Numbered from the stretch's first letter, positions 44,706 through 53,183 are shown. The stretch: DNA of 64,000 bases from Cellulomonas pakistanensis (GCF_016862755.1 NZ_BONO01000006.1:1-64000), one strand, 5' to 3'. Numbers and translations are program-made. Notes: a model not told the origin generated them from the sequence alone.

Positions 44706-45667
44706 GCGCCGCGTCCGCCCCGTCCGCTCCGTCCGCCGCCTCCGCCCCCGTCGCCGCGCCGCCCGCCCGGGCCGGGACGCCCGCGGTGCCGACGCCGGCC
44801 GGCCCCCGCCGGGGCACGCCCGGGGGCCGCACGGGTCGGCGGGTGCGCCGCGCGCTGCTCGGGCTGCTCGCGGTCGTCGTCGCCGTCGTGTGGGCGTTCC
44901 CCGTCTACTGGATGGTGCTGTCGTCGCTGCTGCCGAGCGCGCGGCTGCGGGCCTCCACGCCGACGTTCCTGCCCACCGGCACGACGCTCGGCAACTTCCG
45001 GTCCGTGCTGGACGGCGCGGGCTTCGGGTCCGCGCTGCGGATGAGCCTGGCGATCACCGGAGTCACCGTCGTCGCGGTGCTGGTCTTCGCGTTCCTCGCG
45101 GCGCTGGCGATCAGCCGGTTCCGGTTCCGCGGGCGGCTGACCTTCGTCGTCGCCGTGCTGTTCGTCCAGATGCTGCCGGCCGAGGGCCTGTTCATCGCGC
45201 AGTACAAGATGCTGTCGTCGACCAACCTGCTCAACAGCGTCGTCGGCGTCTCGATCCTCTACACCGCGGCGGTCGTGCCGTTCACGATCTGGATGCTGCG
45301 CGGGTTCGTCGCCGGCGTGCCGATCGAGCTCGAGGAGGCCGCGATGGTCGACGGGCTCAGCCGGGTGCAGGCGTTCCTGCGGATCACGTTCCCGCTGCTC
45401 GCGCCGGGGCTCGTGGCCTCGGGCGTGTACGCGTTCCTGCAGGCCTGGAACGAGTTCACCGTCGCGCTCGTCGCCCTGCCCGCCGAGTCCGCCCGCACGC
45501 TGCCGCTGTGGCTGCGGTCGTTCCTCGCGTCGTCCGCGAACCGCGGCGTCGACTGGGGCGAGGTCATGGCCGCGTCCACCCTGATCGCCGTGCCGGTCAT
45601 CGTGTTCTTCCTGCTGGTGCAGGGCAGGATGACGTCGGGGCTGGTGTCCGGAGCGGTGAAGGGCTGA
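44702..45667 (+). CDS. Sugar ABC transporter permease (MalG/NgcG-like)
   Basis: This 321-aa protein is the second permease. It has a 40-residue Ala/Pro-rich cytoplasmic N terminus, then six membrane helices (VVVAVVWAFPVYWMVLSSLLPS onward). The EAA motif is IELEEAAMVDGLSRVQAFLRITFPLLAPG. It overlaps the first permease by 4 bp and is followed 1 bp later by the kinase gene. The length is about 40 residues above average because of the N-terminal tail, which is probably disordered. The partner ATPase is not encoded here. Confidence 0.92.
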   Translation: MSAASAPSAPSAASAPVAAPPARAGTPAVPTPAGPRRGTPGGRTGRRVRRALLGLLAVVVAVVWAFPVYWMVLSSLLPSARLRASTPTFLPTGTTLGNFRSVLDGAGFGSALRMSLAITGVTVVAVLVFAFLAALAISRFRFRGRLTFVVAVLFVQMLPAEGLFIAQYKMLSSTNLLNSVVGVSILYTAAVVPFTIWMLRGFVAGVPIELEEAAMVDGLSRVQAFLRITFPLLAPGLVASGVYAFLQAWNEFTVALVALPAESARTLPLWLRSFLASSANRGVDWGEVMAASTLIAVPVIVFFLLVQGRMTSGLVSGAVKG

Positions 45668-45668
45668 C

Positions 45669-46739
45669 GTGGACGAGCTGATCACCTGGCCGCGCGGCGC
45701 GTCCGCGGGGCCGGAGGGGGCCGGCGTGCCGGCACCGGCGGGGGTCGTCGGGGGGCTCGCCGCCGAGGCCACCACAGGGATCGCCACCGAGGCCGCCGAG
45801 GCCGCCGCGGGCGACCCGGGCGGCTGGTCCGTCGGGCTCGACGTCGGCGGCACCAAGACGCTCGGCGTGCTGGTCGGGCCGGACGGCGCGCTCGGGCCCC
45901 GTGTGCGGCTCGCCGCGCGGCCCGGGGGAGCGGGCGTCGCCGGGACCGCCGCGGAGGCCGTGCGCGCGCTCGTCGCCGAGGCCGGGCTGGCGCCGGGCGC
46001 CCTGGCCGGCGTCGGCATCGGGCTGCCCGGGATCGTCGACCCGGTGGCGGGCCGCGTCGAGCACGCGGTGAACCTCGGGATCGAGGTCGCCGTGCCCCTG
46101 GCCGCCGACGTGTCCGCTGCGCTCGGCGGCGTGCCCGTCCGGCTGGAGAACGACCTCAACGTGGCCGCGCTCGGCGCCGCCCACCTGCTGCCCGACCCGG
46201 CGCCGGACCTCGCGTTCCTCGCGCTCGGCACCGGGCTGGCCGCGGGACTGGTGCTGGACGGCCGGCTGCGCCGCGGGGCGTCGGGGGTGGCCGGCGAGAT
46301 CGGCCACCTGGTGCACGTGCCCGGCGGGCTGCCGTGCCCGTGCGGGCAGCGCGGCTGCCTCGAGCAGTACGCGTCCGGCGGCGCCCTGTCGGCGGCGTGG
46401 CCCGGGCCAGGCGACCGCCCGGCGCCCGTGGCCCTGTTCGCGGCGGCCGACTCCGGGGATGCTGGTGCCGTGGCGGTGCGCGACCGGTTCGCCGGGGCCG
46501 TGGCCGCCGCCGTCCGCGTGCTGCTGCTCACGACCGACGTGGCGCACGTCGTCGTGGGCGGCGGCGTCAGCGAGCTCGGCGACCCGCTGCTGCGGGTGGT
46601 GCGCGCCCGCCTGGACGACGAGGCCCGGGACTCCGCGTTCCTGGCCGCGATGCACATGGCGGAGCGGGTGACGCTCGCACCGCGCGGAGTCCCGGTGGGC
46701 GCCGTGGGCGCCGCGCTGGTCGGACGGAAGGAGTCCTGA
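45669..46739 (+). CDS. ROK family sugar kinase, probable N-acetylglucosamine kinase/glucokinase
   Basis: This 356-aa protein phosphorylates the imported sugar at the 6-position with ATP. The ATP phosphate motif DVGGTKT lies near residue 58. Next come GVGIGLPGIVDPVAGRVEHAVNLG, the sugar-binding ENDLNVAALGA with catalytic Asp, and the zinc motif GEIGHLVHV...CPCGQRGCLEQYASGGAL. Directly upstream of nagB, GlcNAc or glucosamine is a plausible substrate, although glucokinases look alike. The first 50 residues are a low-complexity extension, so the GTG at 45669 (1 bp after the permease stop) may not be the only start. It overlaps nagB by one base. Confidence 0.88.
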   Translation: MDELITWPRGASAGPEGAGVPAPAGVVGGLAAEATTGIATEAAEAAAGDPGGWSVGLDVGGTKTLGVLVGPDGALGPRVRLAARPGGAGVAGTAAEAVRALVAEAGLAPGALAGVGIGLPGIVDPVAGRVEHAVNLGIEVAVPLAADVSAALGGVPVRLENDLNVAALGAAHLLPDPAPDLAFLALGTGLAAGLVLDGRLRRGASGVAGEIGHLVHVPGGLPCPCGQRGCLEQYASGGALSAAWPGPGDRPAPVALFAAADSGDAGAVAVRDRFAGAVAAAVRVLLLTTDVAHVVVGGGVSELGDPLLRVVRARLDDEARDSAFLAAMHMAERVTLAPRGVPVGAVGAALVGRKES

Positions 46740-47533
46740 TGGAGGTCGTCATCGCCCCGGGCGCCGAGCTCGCGCGACTGGCCGCCGACGCGATCGAGCG
46801 GGTCGTGCGCGGGCGCGCGGCGGACGGCGGGCGCGCGGTGCTGGGCATCGCCACCGGGTCCAGCCCCCTGGCCGTCTACGACGAGCTCGCGCGCCGGCAC
46901 GCGGAGGAGGGCCTGTCGTTCGCCGGGGTGCGGGCGTTCATGCTCGACGAGTACGTCGGGCTGCCCGCCGACCACCCCGAGCGGTACCGGAACGTCGTCG
47001 AGAAGGAGTTCGCGTCCCGCGTCGACATCGACCCGGCCGACGTGCACGGGCCGGACGGCCTCGCGGCGGACATCCCGGCGGCGTGCGCGGCGTACGAGGC
47101 GGCGATCGCGGACGCCGGCGGCGTGGACGTGCAGATCCTCGGCGTCGGCACCGACGGGCACATCGCGTTCAACGAGCCCGGGTCGTCGCTGGCGTCCCGG
47201 ACCCGGATCAAGACGCTCACCCGGCAGACCCGCGAGGACAACGCGCGGTTCTTCGGCGGCGACGTGTCCCAGGTCCCGACGCACTGCCTGACCCAGGGGC
47301 TGGCGACGATCATGTCCGCGCGGCACGTGGTCCTGCTCGCGAGCGGGAAGCACAAGGCCGAGGCCGTGCACCAGCTCGCCGAGGGCGCGGTCAGCGCGAT
47401 GTGGCCGGGCACGGTCCTGCAGCACCACCCGCACGCGACGGTCCTGGTCGACGAGGCCGCGGCGAGCCGGCTGCAGCTGGCGTCGTACTACCGCGAGACG
47501 TTCGCGGCCAAGCCGGGCTGGCAGGGGATCTGA
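46739..47533 (+). CDS. nagB: Glucosamine-6-phosphate deaminase
   Basis: This 264-aa enzyme converts glucosamine 6-phosphate to fructose 6-phosphate and ammonia, feeding aminosugars into glycolysis. Signature elements are GIATGSSPLAVYDELARRH, the catalytic MLDEYVGLPADHPERYRN, ILGVGTDGHIAFNEPGSSLASRTRIKTLT, and [35 protein letters not shown] lies before the ATG at 46739, and the start overlaps the kinase stop by one base (TGATG). It is the last metabolic gene of the uptake cluster. nagA (deacetylase), needed if GlcNAc is the substrate, is not in this window. Confidence 0.95.
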   Translation: MEVVIAPGAELARLAADAIERVVRGRAADGGRAVLGIATGSSPLAVYDELARRHAEEGLSFAGVRAFMLDEYVGLPADHPERYRNVVEKEFASRVDIDPADVHGPDGLAADIPAACAAYEAAIADAGGVDVQILGVGTDGHIAFNEPGSSLASRTRIKTLTRQTREDNARFFGGDVSQVPTHCLTQGLATIMSARHVVLLASGKHKAEAVHQLAEGAVSAMWPGTVLQHHPHATVLVDEAAASRLQLASYYRETFAAKPGWQGI

Positions 47534-47535
47534 GC

Positions 47536-47943
47536 GTGGCCGGGTCGGGGGCGTCGGCGGCGCCAGGGGCGTCGGGGGCGTCGGGGGCGTCGGGAGGGCA
47601 CCGGATCTTCGGGACGCCGTTCGCGGCGATCCACCCGCACTACGTGACGAAGGTCGAGCGCAAGGGCCGCGACGTCGCGGAGCTCGGCGAGGTCCTGGAG
47701 TGGCTCACCGGGTACGACGGGCCGGGGATCGAGGCGGCGCTGGCGGACGAGCGCACGCTGGCGGAGTTCTTCGAGCGCGCCCCGCGGATGAACCCGGACG
47801 CGGCCCTGATCCGGGGAGTGGTCTGCGGCGTCCGGGTCGAGGAGATCGAGGACCCGCTCATGCAGCAGATCCGCTGGATGGACAAGCTGGTCGACGAGCT
47901 GGCCCGCGGCAAGCGCCTGGCGACCATCCTCCGCACCCCGTAG
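47536..47943 (+). CDS. DUF2200 family protein
   Basis: This 135-aa protein is of the small DUF2200 family. HRIFGTPFAAIHPHYVTKVERKGRDVAELGEVLEWLTGYDGPGIE, RAPRMNPDAALIRGVVCGVRVEEIEDPLMQQIRWMDKLVDELARGK and the final KRLATIL match the family closely. Function is unknown. The first 20 residues are Ala-Ser-Gly repeats encoded by a 9-bp DNA repeat around 47556-47592, so the true start may be later. It lies 3 bp after nagB on the same strand but is probably unrelated to aminosugars. Confidence 0.88.
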   Translation: MAGSGASAAPGASGASGASGGHRIFGTPFAAIHPHYVTKVERKGRDVAELGEVLEWLTGYDGPGIEAALADERTLAEFFERAPRMNPDAALIRGVVCGVRVEEIEDPLMQQIRWMDKLVDELARGKRLATILRTP

Positions 47944-47963
47944 CGGCGCCGGCCGGCCGAGCG

Positions 47964-48032
47964 CGAGGTCGGCGGTTCCGCCCGAGGTCGTCGGTTGCGC
48001 ACCCCGTCGGATGGACACAACCGACGACTTCG
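47964..48032. repeat. Mirrored half-site repeat, left copy flanking AbiEi/DUF559-like gene
   Basis: Half-sites CGAGGTCGGCGG (47964-47975) and CGAGGTCGTCGG (47983-47994) are 7 nt apart. The inverted CCGACGACTTCG (48021-48032) follows after 26 nt. The 69-bp element is about 81% identical, without gaps, to the one at 48998-49066. Its core CGAGGTCGTC is shared with the element at 2524-2591. Confidence 0.85.
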
Positions 48033-48997
48033 GCGCCGGCCGTCCACAGATGTCCGCAGACCCCGCCGTCGCCGGCCGGCGCGCGGGATCGTGGAGGATG
48101 GTCGACTCCCTGGGCACCGACGTGCTGCTCGTTCGTGACGTCCCGACGACCGCCGGGCGGCTGCGCCGGCGGCGCGACCTCGAGCGGGTGCGGCGGGGCG
48201 CCTACGTCGAGCGAGGAGAGTCGCTGGGGCCTGCGCGGGACCGGCGTCGGATCGCACTCGCGCGGATCCACGCGGTCCACCGGCAGACGTCGGGGGAGCG
48301 GTGGTTCAGCCACGAGTCCGCTGCGCTGCTCTGGGGGTGCGACACCGTCGGGCTGTCCGGCCTGACGCACCTCATCCAGCCGAGCCGCCCGCGGAGCCGG
48401 GGCGGCGATCCCGTCGTGCGGCATCACGGAGACCTCCCCGCGGAGCACCGGGCGGAGGTGTCCGGACTGCCGGTGACGACGCTCGCTCGCACCGTGGTCG
48501 ACTGCGCGGCGTCGCTGTCGCCCGATCGCGGGATCGTGATCGCCGACTCGGCGCTGCGGGCGGGGGCTGACCGGGACGCGCTCGACACCACTCTGGCCAC
48601 CCGATCAGGTGCTCGCGGCATCGTCCGGGCGAGAGAGGTGATCGAGCTCGCGGACGGGCGCGCGCAGTCGCCGGGCGAGACGCTGGTGCGCTGGGCGCTC
48701 CACTCGGGAGGCCTGCCCCGGCCGGACCTGCAGGTGGAGGTGGTCACTCGCCGCGGCCGGTTCTTCCTCGACCTGGGCTGGACCGCGCTCGGGGTCGCGG
48801 TCGAGTTCGACGGCTTCGTCAAGTACTCGGGCGCGTTCGGGGGCACGGCGCCCGAGGTCGTGTTCGCCGAGAAGCAGCGGCAGGACGCGCTGGAGGACGA
48901 GGGCTGGCGGATCCTGCGCGTCACCTGGGACGACCTCCGCGCGCCCGACCGCCTCGTGGCGCGCGTCTCCCGAGCCCTCTCACGCGCGTCGCGCTGA
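48011..48997 (+). CDS. AbiEi-like/DUF559-type protein with endonuclease-fold C terminus
   Basis: This 328-aa protein belongs to the abundant actinobacterial family with an AbiEi antitoxin-like winged-helix N terminus and a DUF559/Vsr-like C terminus. The first part shows LLVRDVPTTAGRLRRRRDLERVRRGAYVE, FSHESAALLWG and VTTLARTVVDCAASLSPDRGIVIADSAL. The C-terminal part (about residues 225-320) reads FFLDLGWTALGVAVEFDGFVKYSG...EKQRQDALEDEGWRILRVTWDDL. There the D, E-x-D and Q/K positions resemble a PD-(D/E)XK nuclease core. No partner toxin is next to it. The ATG at 48011 lies inside the left flanking repeat, so the real start may be at 48050 or 48098. Base composition is slightly lower in GC than in neighbouring genes, consistent with accessory DNA. 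Confidence 0.72.
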   Translation: MDTTDDFGAGRPQMSADPAVAGRRAGSWRMVDSLGTDVLLVRDVPTTAGRLRRRRDLERVRRGAYVERGESLGPARDRRRIALARIHAVHRQTSGERWFSHESAALLWGCDTVGLSGLTHLIQPSRPRSRGGDPVVRHHGDLPAEHRAEVSGLPVTTLARTVVDCAASLSPDRGIVIADSALRAGADRDALDTTLATRSGARGIVRAREVIELADGRAQSPGETLVRWALHSGGLPRPDLQVEVVTRRGRFFLDLGWTALGVAVEFDGFVKYSGAFGGTAPEVVFAEKQRQDALEDEGWRILRVTWDDLRAPDRLVARVSRALSRASR

Positions 48998-49066
48998 CGA
49001 AGTCGACGGTTCCGCCCGAGGTCGGCAGTTGCGCCACGCATCAGCTGGACGGAACCGACGACCTCG
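48998..49066. repeat. Mirrored half-site repeat, right copy flanking AbiEi/DUF559-like gene
   Basis: It starts at the base after the stop codon. Half-sites lie at 48998-49009 and 49017-49028, and an inverted half-site at 49055-49066 (CCGACGACCTCG). Spacing is identical to that of the left copy (7 nt and 26 nt). Confidence 0.85.
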
Positions 49067-49155
49067 ACGGCCGCGAGCCGCGGGCCGCGGGCCGCGGGCC
49101 GGTCGGAGCGGCGGAGGTCACCCAGCCGAGGCCGGGGGGCGTCGGAGGGGCCGCG

Positions 49156-49161
49156 TACAGT
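49156..49161 (+). promoter_or_regulatory. -10 element, leaderless promoter of DUF3039 gene
   Basis: TACAGT ends 7 nt before the ATG at 49169. Confidence 0.5.
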
Positions 49162-49168
49162 TGTCACC

Positions 49169-49552
49169 ATGAGTGAGCCCCTGCCGCCGAGCACCGAGCC
49201 GGACCGTCTCTCGGACCCCAGCACCGGCGCCGGGACCGGGCTCCTGGAGCGCCCCGAGGAGCAGCTGGCCGAGCCCGGCGACCACGAGCGATTCGCGCAC
49301 TACGTGCGCAAGGAGAAGATCATGGAGTCGGCGATGTCCGGCAAGCCCGTGGTCGCGCTCTGCGGGAAGGTCTGGGTGCCGGGCCGCGACCCGAACAAGT
49401 TCCCGGTCTGCCCGGTGTGCAAGGAGATCTACGAGGGCCTCCGCGAGCCGCAGGACGGCGGCGACGGGGACTCCGGCAAGGGCTCCGGCGGCGGCCGCCG
49501 CTGGGGCTTCGGGCGCGGCAAGGGGTCGGGCGACTCCTCCGGCGGCCAGTGA
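49169..49552 (+). CDS. DUF3039 family protein with Cys-pair motif
   Basis: This 127-aa protein carries the DUF3039 core ERFAHYVRKEKIMESAMSGKPVVALCGKVWVPGRDPNKFPVCPVCKEIYEGL. The lone Cys and the CPVC pair probably bind a metal such as zinc. The C terminus is a Gly/Ser/Arg-rich tail. The family is restricted to Actinobacteria and uncharacterised. The gene is leaderless and overlaps the helicase gene by 4 bp (GTGA). That tight coupling suggests the two proteins act together, perhaps in DNA or RNA repair, but no experiment known to me supports this. Confidence 0.88.
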   Translation: MSEPLPPSTEPDRLSDPSTGAGTGLLERPEEQLAEPGDHERFAHYVRKEKIMESAMSGKPVVALCGKVWVPGRDPNKFPVCPVCKEIYEGLREPQDGGDGDSGKGSGGGRRWGFGRGKGSGDSSGGQ

Positions 49553-51354
49553 GCGCCGCGGACCGCCCCGCCTCCGCACCCAGCACGCACGCCTCGCCGT
49601 CGGCAGCATCGCAGCTGCCCCCGGCGTTCCCTGCGCGTGCGCCCTGGGGGACGGCGGGCAAGCTGCGCGCCTGGCAGGCCGAGGCGCTCGAGCAGTACCT
49701 GACGACCGAGCCGCGGGACTTCCTCGCCGTCGCGACGCCGGGCGCGGGCAAGACGACGTTCGCGCTGCGCATCGCCACCGAGCTGCTGCAGGCCGGCGTC
49801 GTGCGCCGGGTGACCGTCGTCGCGCCCACCGAGCACCTCAAGCACCAGTGGGCCGACGCGGCGGCGCGGGTCGGCATCAAGCTCGACCCGAACTTCAAGA
49901 ACTCCCAGGGCCGGCACGGCCACGGGTTCGACGGCGTGGCGCTGACCTACGCCGGCGTGGCGTCCAAGCCCGCGCTGCACGCCGCCCGGACGACCGCCGC
50001 CCGCACGCTGGTGATCCTCGACGAGGTGCACCACGGCGGTGACGCGCTCTCCTGGGGCGACGCCGTGCACGAGGCGTTCGAGGGCGCGACGCGCCGGCTG
50101 TCGCTGACCGGCACGCCGTTCCGCAGCGACACCGCCCAGATCCCGTTCGTCGAGTACGAGCGCGGCGTCGACGGCATCCGCCGCAGCAAGGCCGACTACA
50201 CCTACGGGTACTCCGAGGCGCTGCGCGACCACGTCGTCCGCCCCGTGCTGTTCCTCACGTACTCCGGCTCCATGCGCTGGCGCACCAAGGCCGGCGACGA
50301 GGTCAGCGCCCGGCTCGGCGAGCCGCTGACCAAGGACATGACGGCGCAGGCGTGGCGGACGGCGCTCAACCCGGACGGCGAGTGGATCCCGTCCGTGATC
50401 GCCGCGGCCGACCGCCGGCTGACGGAGGTCCGCCGCACCGTGCCGGACGCCGGCGCCATGATCATCGCGACGGACCAGACGGACGCCCGCGCGTACGCCG
50501 GGCACATCGCGCGGCTCACCGGGAAGTCACCGACGGTCGTGCTGTCGGACGACGACGGCGCGAGCGCCCGGATCGACGAGTTCTCGGCGTCCGACGAACG
50601 CTGGCTGGTCGCCGTCCGCATGGTGTCCGAGGGCGTCGACGTCCCGCGACTCGCCGTCGGCGTGTACGCCACGAGCACCTCGACGCCGCTGTTCTTCGCG
50701 CAGGCGATCGGCCGGTTCGTGCGCGCCCGCAAGCGCGGCGAGACGGCGTCGGTGTTCCTGCCGAGCGTCGCCCCGCTGCTCGCGCTGGCCAACAGCATGG
50801 AGGTCGAGCGGGACCACGCCCTCGACCGGCCGCTGACGGCGGAGGAGCAGGGCGAGGGCTACAACCCCGAGGACGCGCTGGTCGCGCAGGCGAACCGCGC
50901 CGAGAAGGGGTCGGACGCGCTGCAGGGCACGTTCGAGGCGCTCGAGGCGCAGGCGTCGTTCGACCGCGTGCTGTTCGACGGCGGCGAGTTCGGCACCGGC
51001 GCGGACGTCGGCTCGGACGAGGAGCTCGACTTCCTCGGCCTGCCCGGCCTGCTCGACCCCGACCAGGTGACGACCCTGCTGCGCCAGCGCCAGGCGAGCC
51101 AGCAGAGCGCCAAGCGGTCGAAGGCCCAGCCGGTCGAGGACCGCGCCGAGATGGACCACCGCAAGCAGGCCGAGCTGCGCAAGGAGCTGGCCCAGCTCGT
51201 CGGCGCCTGGTCGCGCAAGAGCGGCCAGCCGCACGGCGCGGTGCACACCGAGCTGCGCCGCCGCTGCGGGGGTCCGGAGGTCGCCCTGGCGGACCCGAAG
51301 CAGCTCGAGGCACGCGTGGCGATGCTGCGCGGCTGGTTCGTCGGCAAGCGCTGA
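49549..51354 (+). CDS. DEAD/DEAH-box helicase (superfamily 2)
   Basis: This 601-aa protein is an SF2 helicase of the RadD/XPB-like architecture. Visible motifs are the Q-like KLRAWQAEALEQYL, Walker A TPGAGKTT (about residue 65), DEXH as ILDEVHHGGD, motif III SLTGTPFRSD, motif V VSEGVDVPRLAVGVYATSTST and motif VI QAIGRFVRARK. The C-terminal 170 residues are charged and helical, without a recognised domain. It would use ATP to move on or unwind nucleic acid, and homologues are conserved next to DUF3039 in Actinobacteria. The GTG at 49549 overlaps the DUF3039 stop by 4 bp. Confidence 0.9.
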   Translation: MSAADRPASAPSTHASPSAASQLPPAFPARAPWGTAGKLRAWQAEALEQYLTTEPRDFLAVATPGAGKTTFALRIATELLQAGVVRRVTVVAPTEHLKHQWADAAARVGIKLDPNFKNSQGRHGHGFDGVALTYAGVASKPALHAARTTAARTLVILDEVHHGGDALSWGDAVHEAFEGATRRLSLTGTPFRSDTAQIPFVEYERGVDGIRRSKADYTYGYSEALRDHVVRPVLFLTYSGSMRWRTKAGDEVSARLGEPLTKDMTAQAWRTALNPDGEWIPSVIAAADRRLTEVRRTVPDAGAMIIATDQTDARAYAGHIARLTGKSPTVVLSDDDGASARIDEFSASDERWLVAVRMVSEGVDVPRLAVGVYATSTSTPLFFAQAIGRFVRARKRGETASVFLPSVAPLLALANSMEVERDHALDRPLTAEEQGEGYNPEDALVAQANRAEKGSDALQGTFEALEAQASFDRVLFDGGEFGTGADVGSDEELDFLGLPGLLDPDQVTTLLRQRQASQQSAKRSKAQPVEDRAEMDHRKQAELRKELAQLVGAWSRKSGQPHGAVHTELRRRCGGPEVALADPKQLEARVAMLRGWFVGKR

Positions 51355-51531
51355 CCGACGTCACACCCGGCGGGAAACCGCAGGTCAGCGGCCCGGACGT
51401 ACCACCGGTCGTCCGTTCCGCAACCCGGGCGTTCGACGTGCCGAACCTCAGGATCGGTGCCATGGTCTTCCCCGTGACCAGCGCGTCCACCCCCCGGTGA
51501 CGCGATGACGCAAGCGAAAGGGAGCCGTCAG

Positions 51532-51687
51532 ATGCCCACGTGGCTGATCCTCATCATCATCGGTGCCGTCCTGCTGATCGTCGGCGTGGCCGTCGAGGCC
51601 GCGAAGATCCTCATCTGGATCGGTATCGCCGTGCTCGTCGTCAGCCTGATCCTCGGCCTGCTGCGCCGGGGCAAGGCCCGCGTCTAA
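51532..51687 (+). CDS. Small hydrophobic membrane protein
   Basis: This 51-aa protein consists of two adjacent membrane helices ([21 protein letters not shown] and [19 protein letters not shown]) and a short basic tail RRGKARV, giving an N-out/C-in type hairpin. AAAGGGAG lies 7 nt before the ATG at 51532, which is preferred over an in-frame ATG at 51505. Such small proteins are common in Actinobacteria and are uncharacterised. The 177 bp between the helicase and this gene hold no other gene I can support. A strong terminator follows. Confidence 0.7.
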   Translation: MPTWLILIIIGAVLLIVGVAVEAAKILIWIGIAVLVVSLILGLLRRGKARV

Positions 51688-51703
51688 CGCACCGCACGAC
51701 GCC

Positions 51704-51745
51704 CGACGGCGCCCGCGCACCCCTCGGGGAGCGCGGGCGCCGTCG
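51704..51745. terminator. Bidirectional hairpin terminator
   Basis: CGACGGCGCCCGCGC (51704-51718) pairs with GCGCGGGCGCCGTCG (51731-51745). The 12-nt loop can itself pair internally. It lies between the convergent small membrane protein gene and pncB. Confidence 0.85.
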
Positions 51746-51761
51746 TGTGCGGGGCCGAGGG

Positions 51762-53087
51762 TTAGACCGTGAGCGTCACCGTCGGGATCGCCGCCTCGTC
51801 CGCGGAGAGCCGCCGGGCGCCGCGGGGGAGCTCGTCCCGGGACGCCGCGTGCCGCGCCGCGGCGGCCGTCACGCCCTCGGCGCCGGTCCAGCCCGGGCAG
51901 ACCTCACCGTCGATCACCAGCGGCACGACCAGCGCCCGCAGGTCGTCGGCGTCCGGCGTCCAGGCGCGCACCGCGGCGTCGTCGCCGCCGACCACGACCT
52001 CCTCGACGGCCCGGCCGTCGCCGTCCAGCCGGCGCGCGGCCGACTTGCGGCCGCCGACCGACCCCTTCGACGTCGACGCCTTCGCCACCGGGGCCAGCCG
52101 GCCGTCCGACCCCTCCCGGGCGACGAGCTTGTAGACCATGCCGCAGGTCGGCGCCCCGGAGCCGGTGACGAGCGAGGTGCCGACGCCGTACGTGTCGACC
52201 GGCGCCACGGCGAGCGACGCGATGGCGTACTCGTCCAGGTCCGAGGTGACGACGATCTTCGTGCCGTGCGCCCCGAGCCCGTCGAGCTGCGCCCGGACCT
52301 CCTGCGCGAGCACCCCGAGGTCGCCCGAGTCGAGCCGCACGGCGCCGAGCCCGGTGCCGGCCGCCGCGACCGCCCGCTCGACGCCGCGCCGGACGTCGTA
52401 GGTGTCGACCAGCAGCGTCGTGCCCGGCCCCGACGAGGCGACCTGCGCGGCGAAAGCGGCCTCCTCGTCGTCGTGCAGCAGCGTGAACGCGTGCGCGGCG
52501 GTGCCGATCGTCGGCAGCCCGTACCGGCGGCCGGCCTCCAGGTTCGAGGTCCCGGCGAACCCGGCGACGGCGGCGGCCCGCGCGGCGGCGACGGCGGCCT
52601 GCTCGTGCGCCCGGCGCGCGCCCATCTCCAGCACCGGCCGGCCGATCGCGGCGCTCGTCATGCGGGACGCGGCCGACGCGATCGCCGAGTCGTAGTTGAG
52701 GACCGACAGCACGACCGTCTCGAGCAGCACGGCCTCGGCGAACGTGCCCTCGACAGTCAGCACGGGGGAGTGCGGGAAGAACATCTCGCCCTCGGCGTAC
52801 CCGCGCACCGAGCCCGTGAACCGGTAGGTCGACAGGTACTCCAGCGTGGCGTCGTCGACGACGCGCTCGCGGGCCAGCCAGTCGAGCTCCTCGGCGCCGA
52901 ACCGGAAGTCGGCCAGCGCCTCCAGCACGCGCCCGGTGCCGGCGAGCACGCCGTACCGGCGGCCGTGGGGGAGGCGGCGCGTGAACACCTCGAAGACGCA
53001 CCGGCGGTCGGCGGTCCCGTCGGCGAGGGCGCCCTGCAGCATGGTCAGCTCGTACCGGTCGGTCAGCAGCGCGGTGCTCGAGGTCAT
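51762..53087 (-). CDS. pncB: Nicotinate phosphoribosyltransferase
   Basis: This 441-aa enzyme joins nicotinate to PRPP, giving nicotinate mononucleotide for NAD salvage. Family segments are [13 protein letters not shown] (N terminus), [67 protein letters not shown] with the phosphorylatable His, and [36 protein letters not shown] and [22 protein letters not shown] also match. The open frame continues upstream, but the ATG at 53087 gives the canonical N terminus and has a TACGGT -10 six nt before it. It is divergent from clpS with 96 bp between starts, as in many Actinobacteria. Confidence 0.95.
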   Translation of the reverse strand: MTSSTALLTDRYELTMLQGALADGTADRRCVFEVFTRRLPHGRRYGVLAGTGRVLEALADFRFGAEELDWLARERVVDDATLEYLSTYRFTGSVRGYAEGEMFFPHSPVLTVEGTFAEAVLLETVVLSVLNYDSAIASAASRMTSAAIGRPVLEMGARRAHEQAAVAAARAAAVAGFAGTSNLEAGRRYGLPTIGTAAHAFTLLHDDEEAAFAAQVASSGPGTTLLVDTYDVRRGVERAVAAAGTGLGAVRLDSGDLGVLAQEVRAQLDGLGAHGTKIVVTSDLDEYAIASLAVAPVDTYGVGTSLVTGSGAPTCGMVYKLVAREGSDGRLAPVAKASTSKGSVGGRKSAARRLDGDGRAVEEVVVGGDDAAVRAWTPDADDLRALVVPLVIDGEVCPGWTGAEGVTAAAARHAASRDELPRGARRLSADEAAIPTVTLTV

Positions 53088-53093
53088 GGCCAC

Positions 53094-53099
53094 ACCGTA
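53094..53099 (-). promoter_or_regulatory. -10 element, leaderless promoter of pncB
   Basis: TACGGT on the minus strand ends 6 nt before the ATG at 53087. Confidence 0.5.
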
Positions 53100-53171
53100 T
53101 GCGGCGACCTGCGGCTGCGCGCCGCCGCGGCGCGAGGCCGGCGCGGGTCCGGGCCCGTCGCCGACGGCACC

Positions 53172-53177
53172 TACAGT
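53172..53177 (+). promoter_or_regulatory. -10 element, leaderless promoter of clpS
   Basis: TACAGT ends 6 nt before the GTG at 53184. Confidence 0.5.
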
Positions 53178-53183
53178 GGTCGG

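Noticed and set aside
47550-47592. 9-bp direct repeats as a recombination site
   Set aside because: They are simple coding repeats (Ala-Ser-Gly) at the 5' end of the DUF2200 gene, with no other sign of mobility.
47964-49066. Insertion sequence or toxin-antitoxin operon
   Set aside because: No transposase and no second (toxin) gene lie between the repeats. The single gene is an AbiEi/DUF559-type protein.
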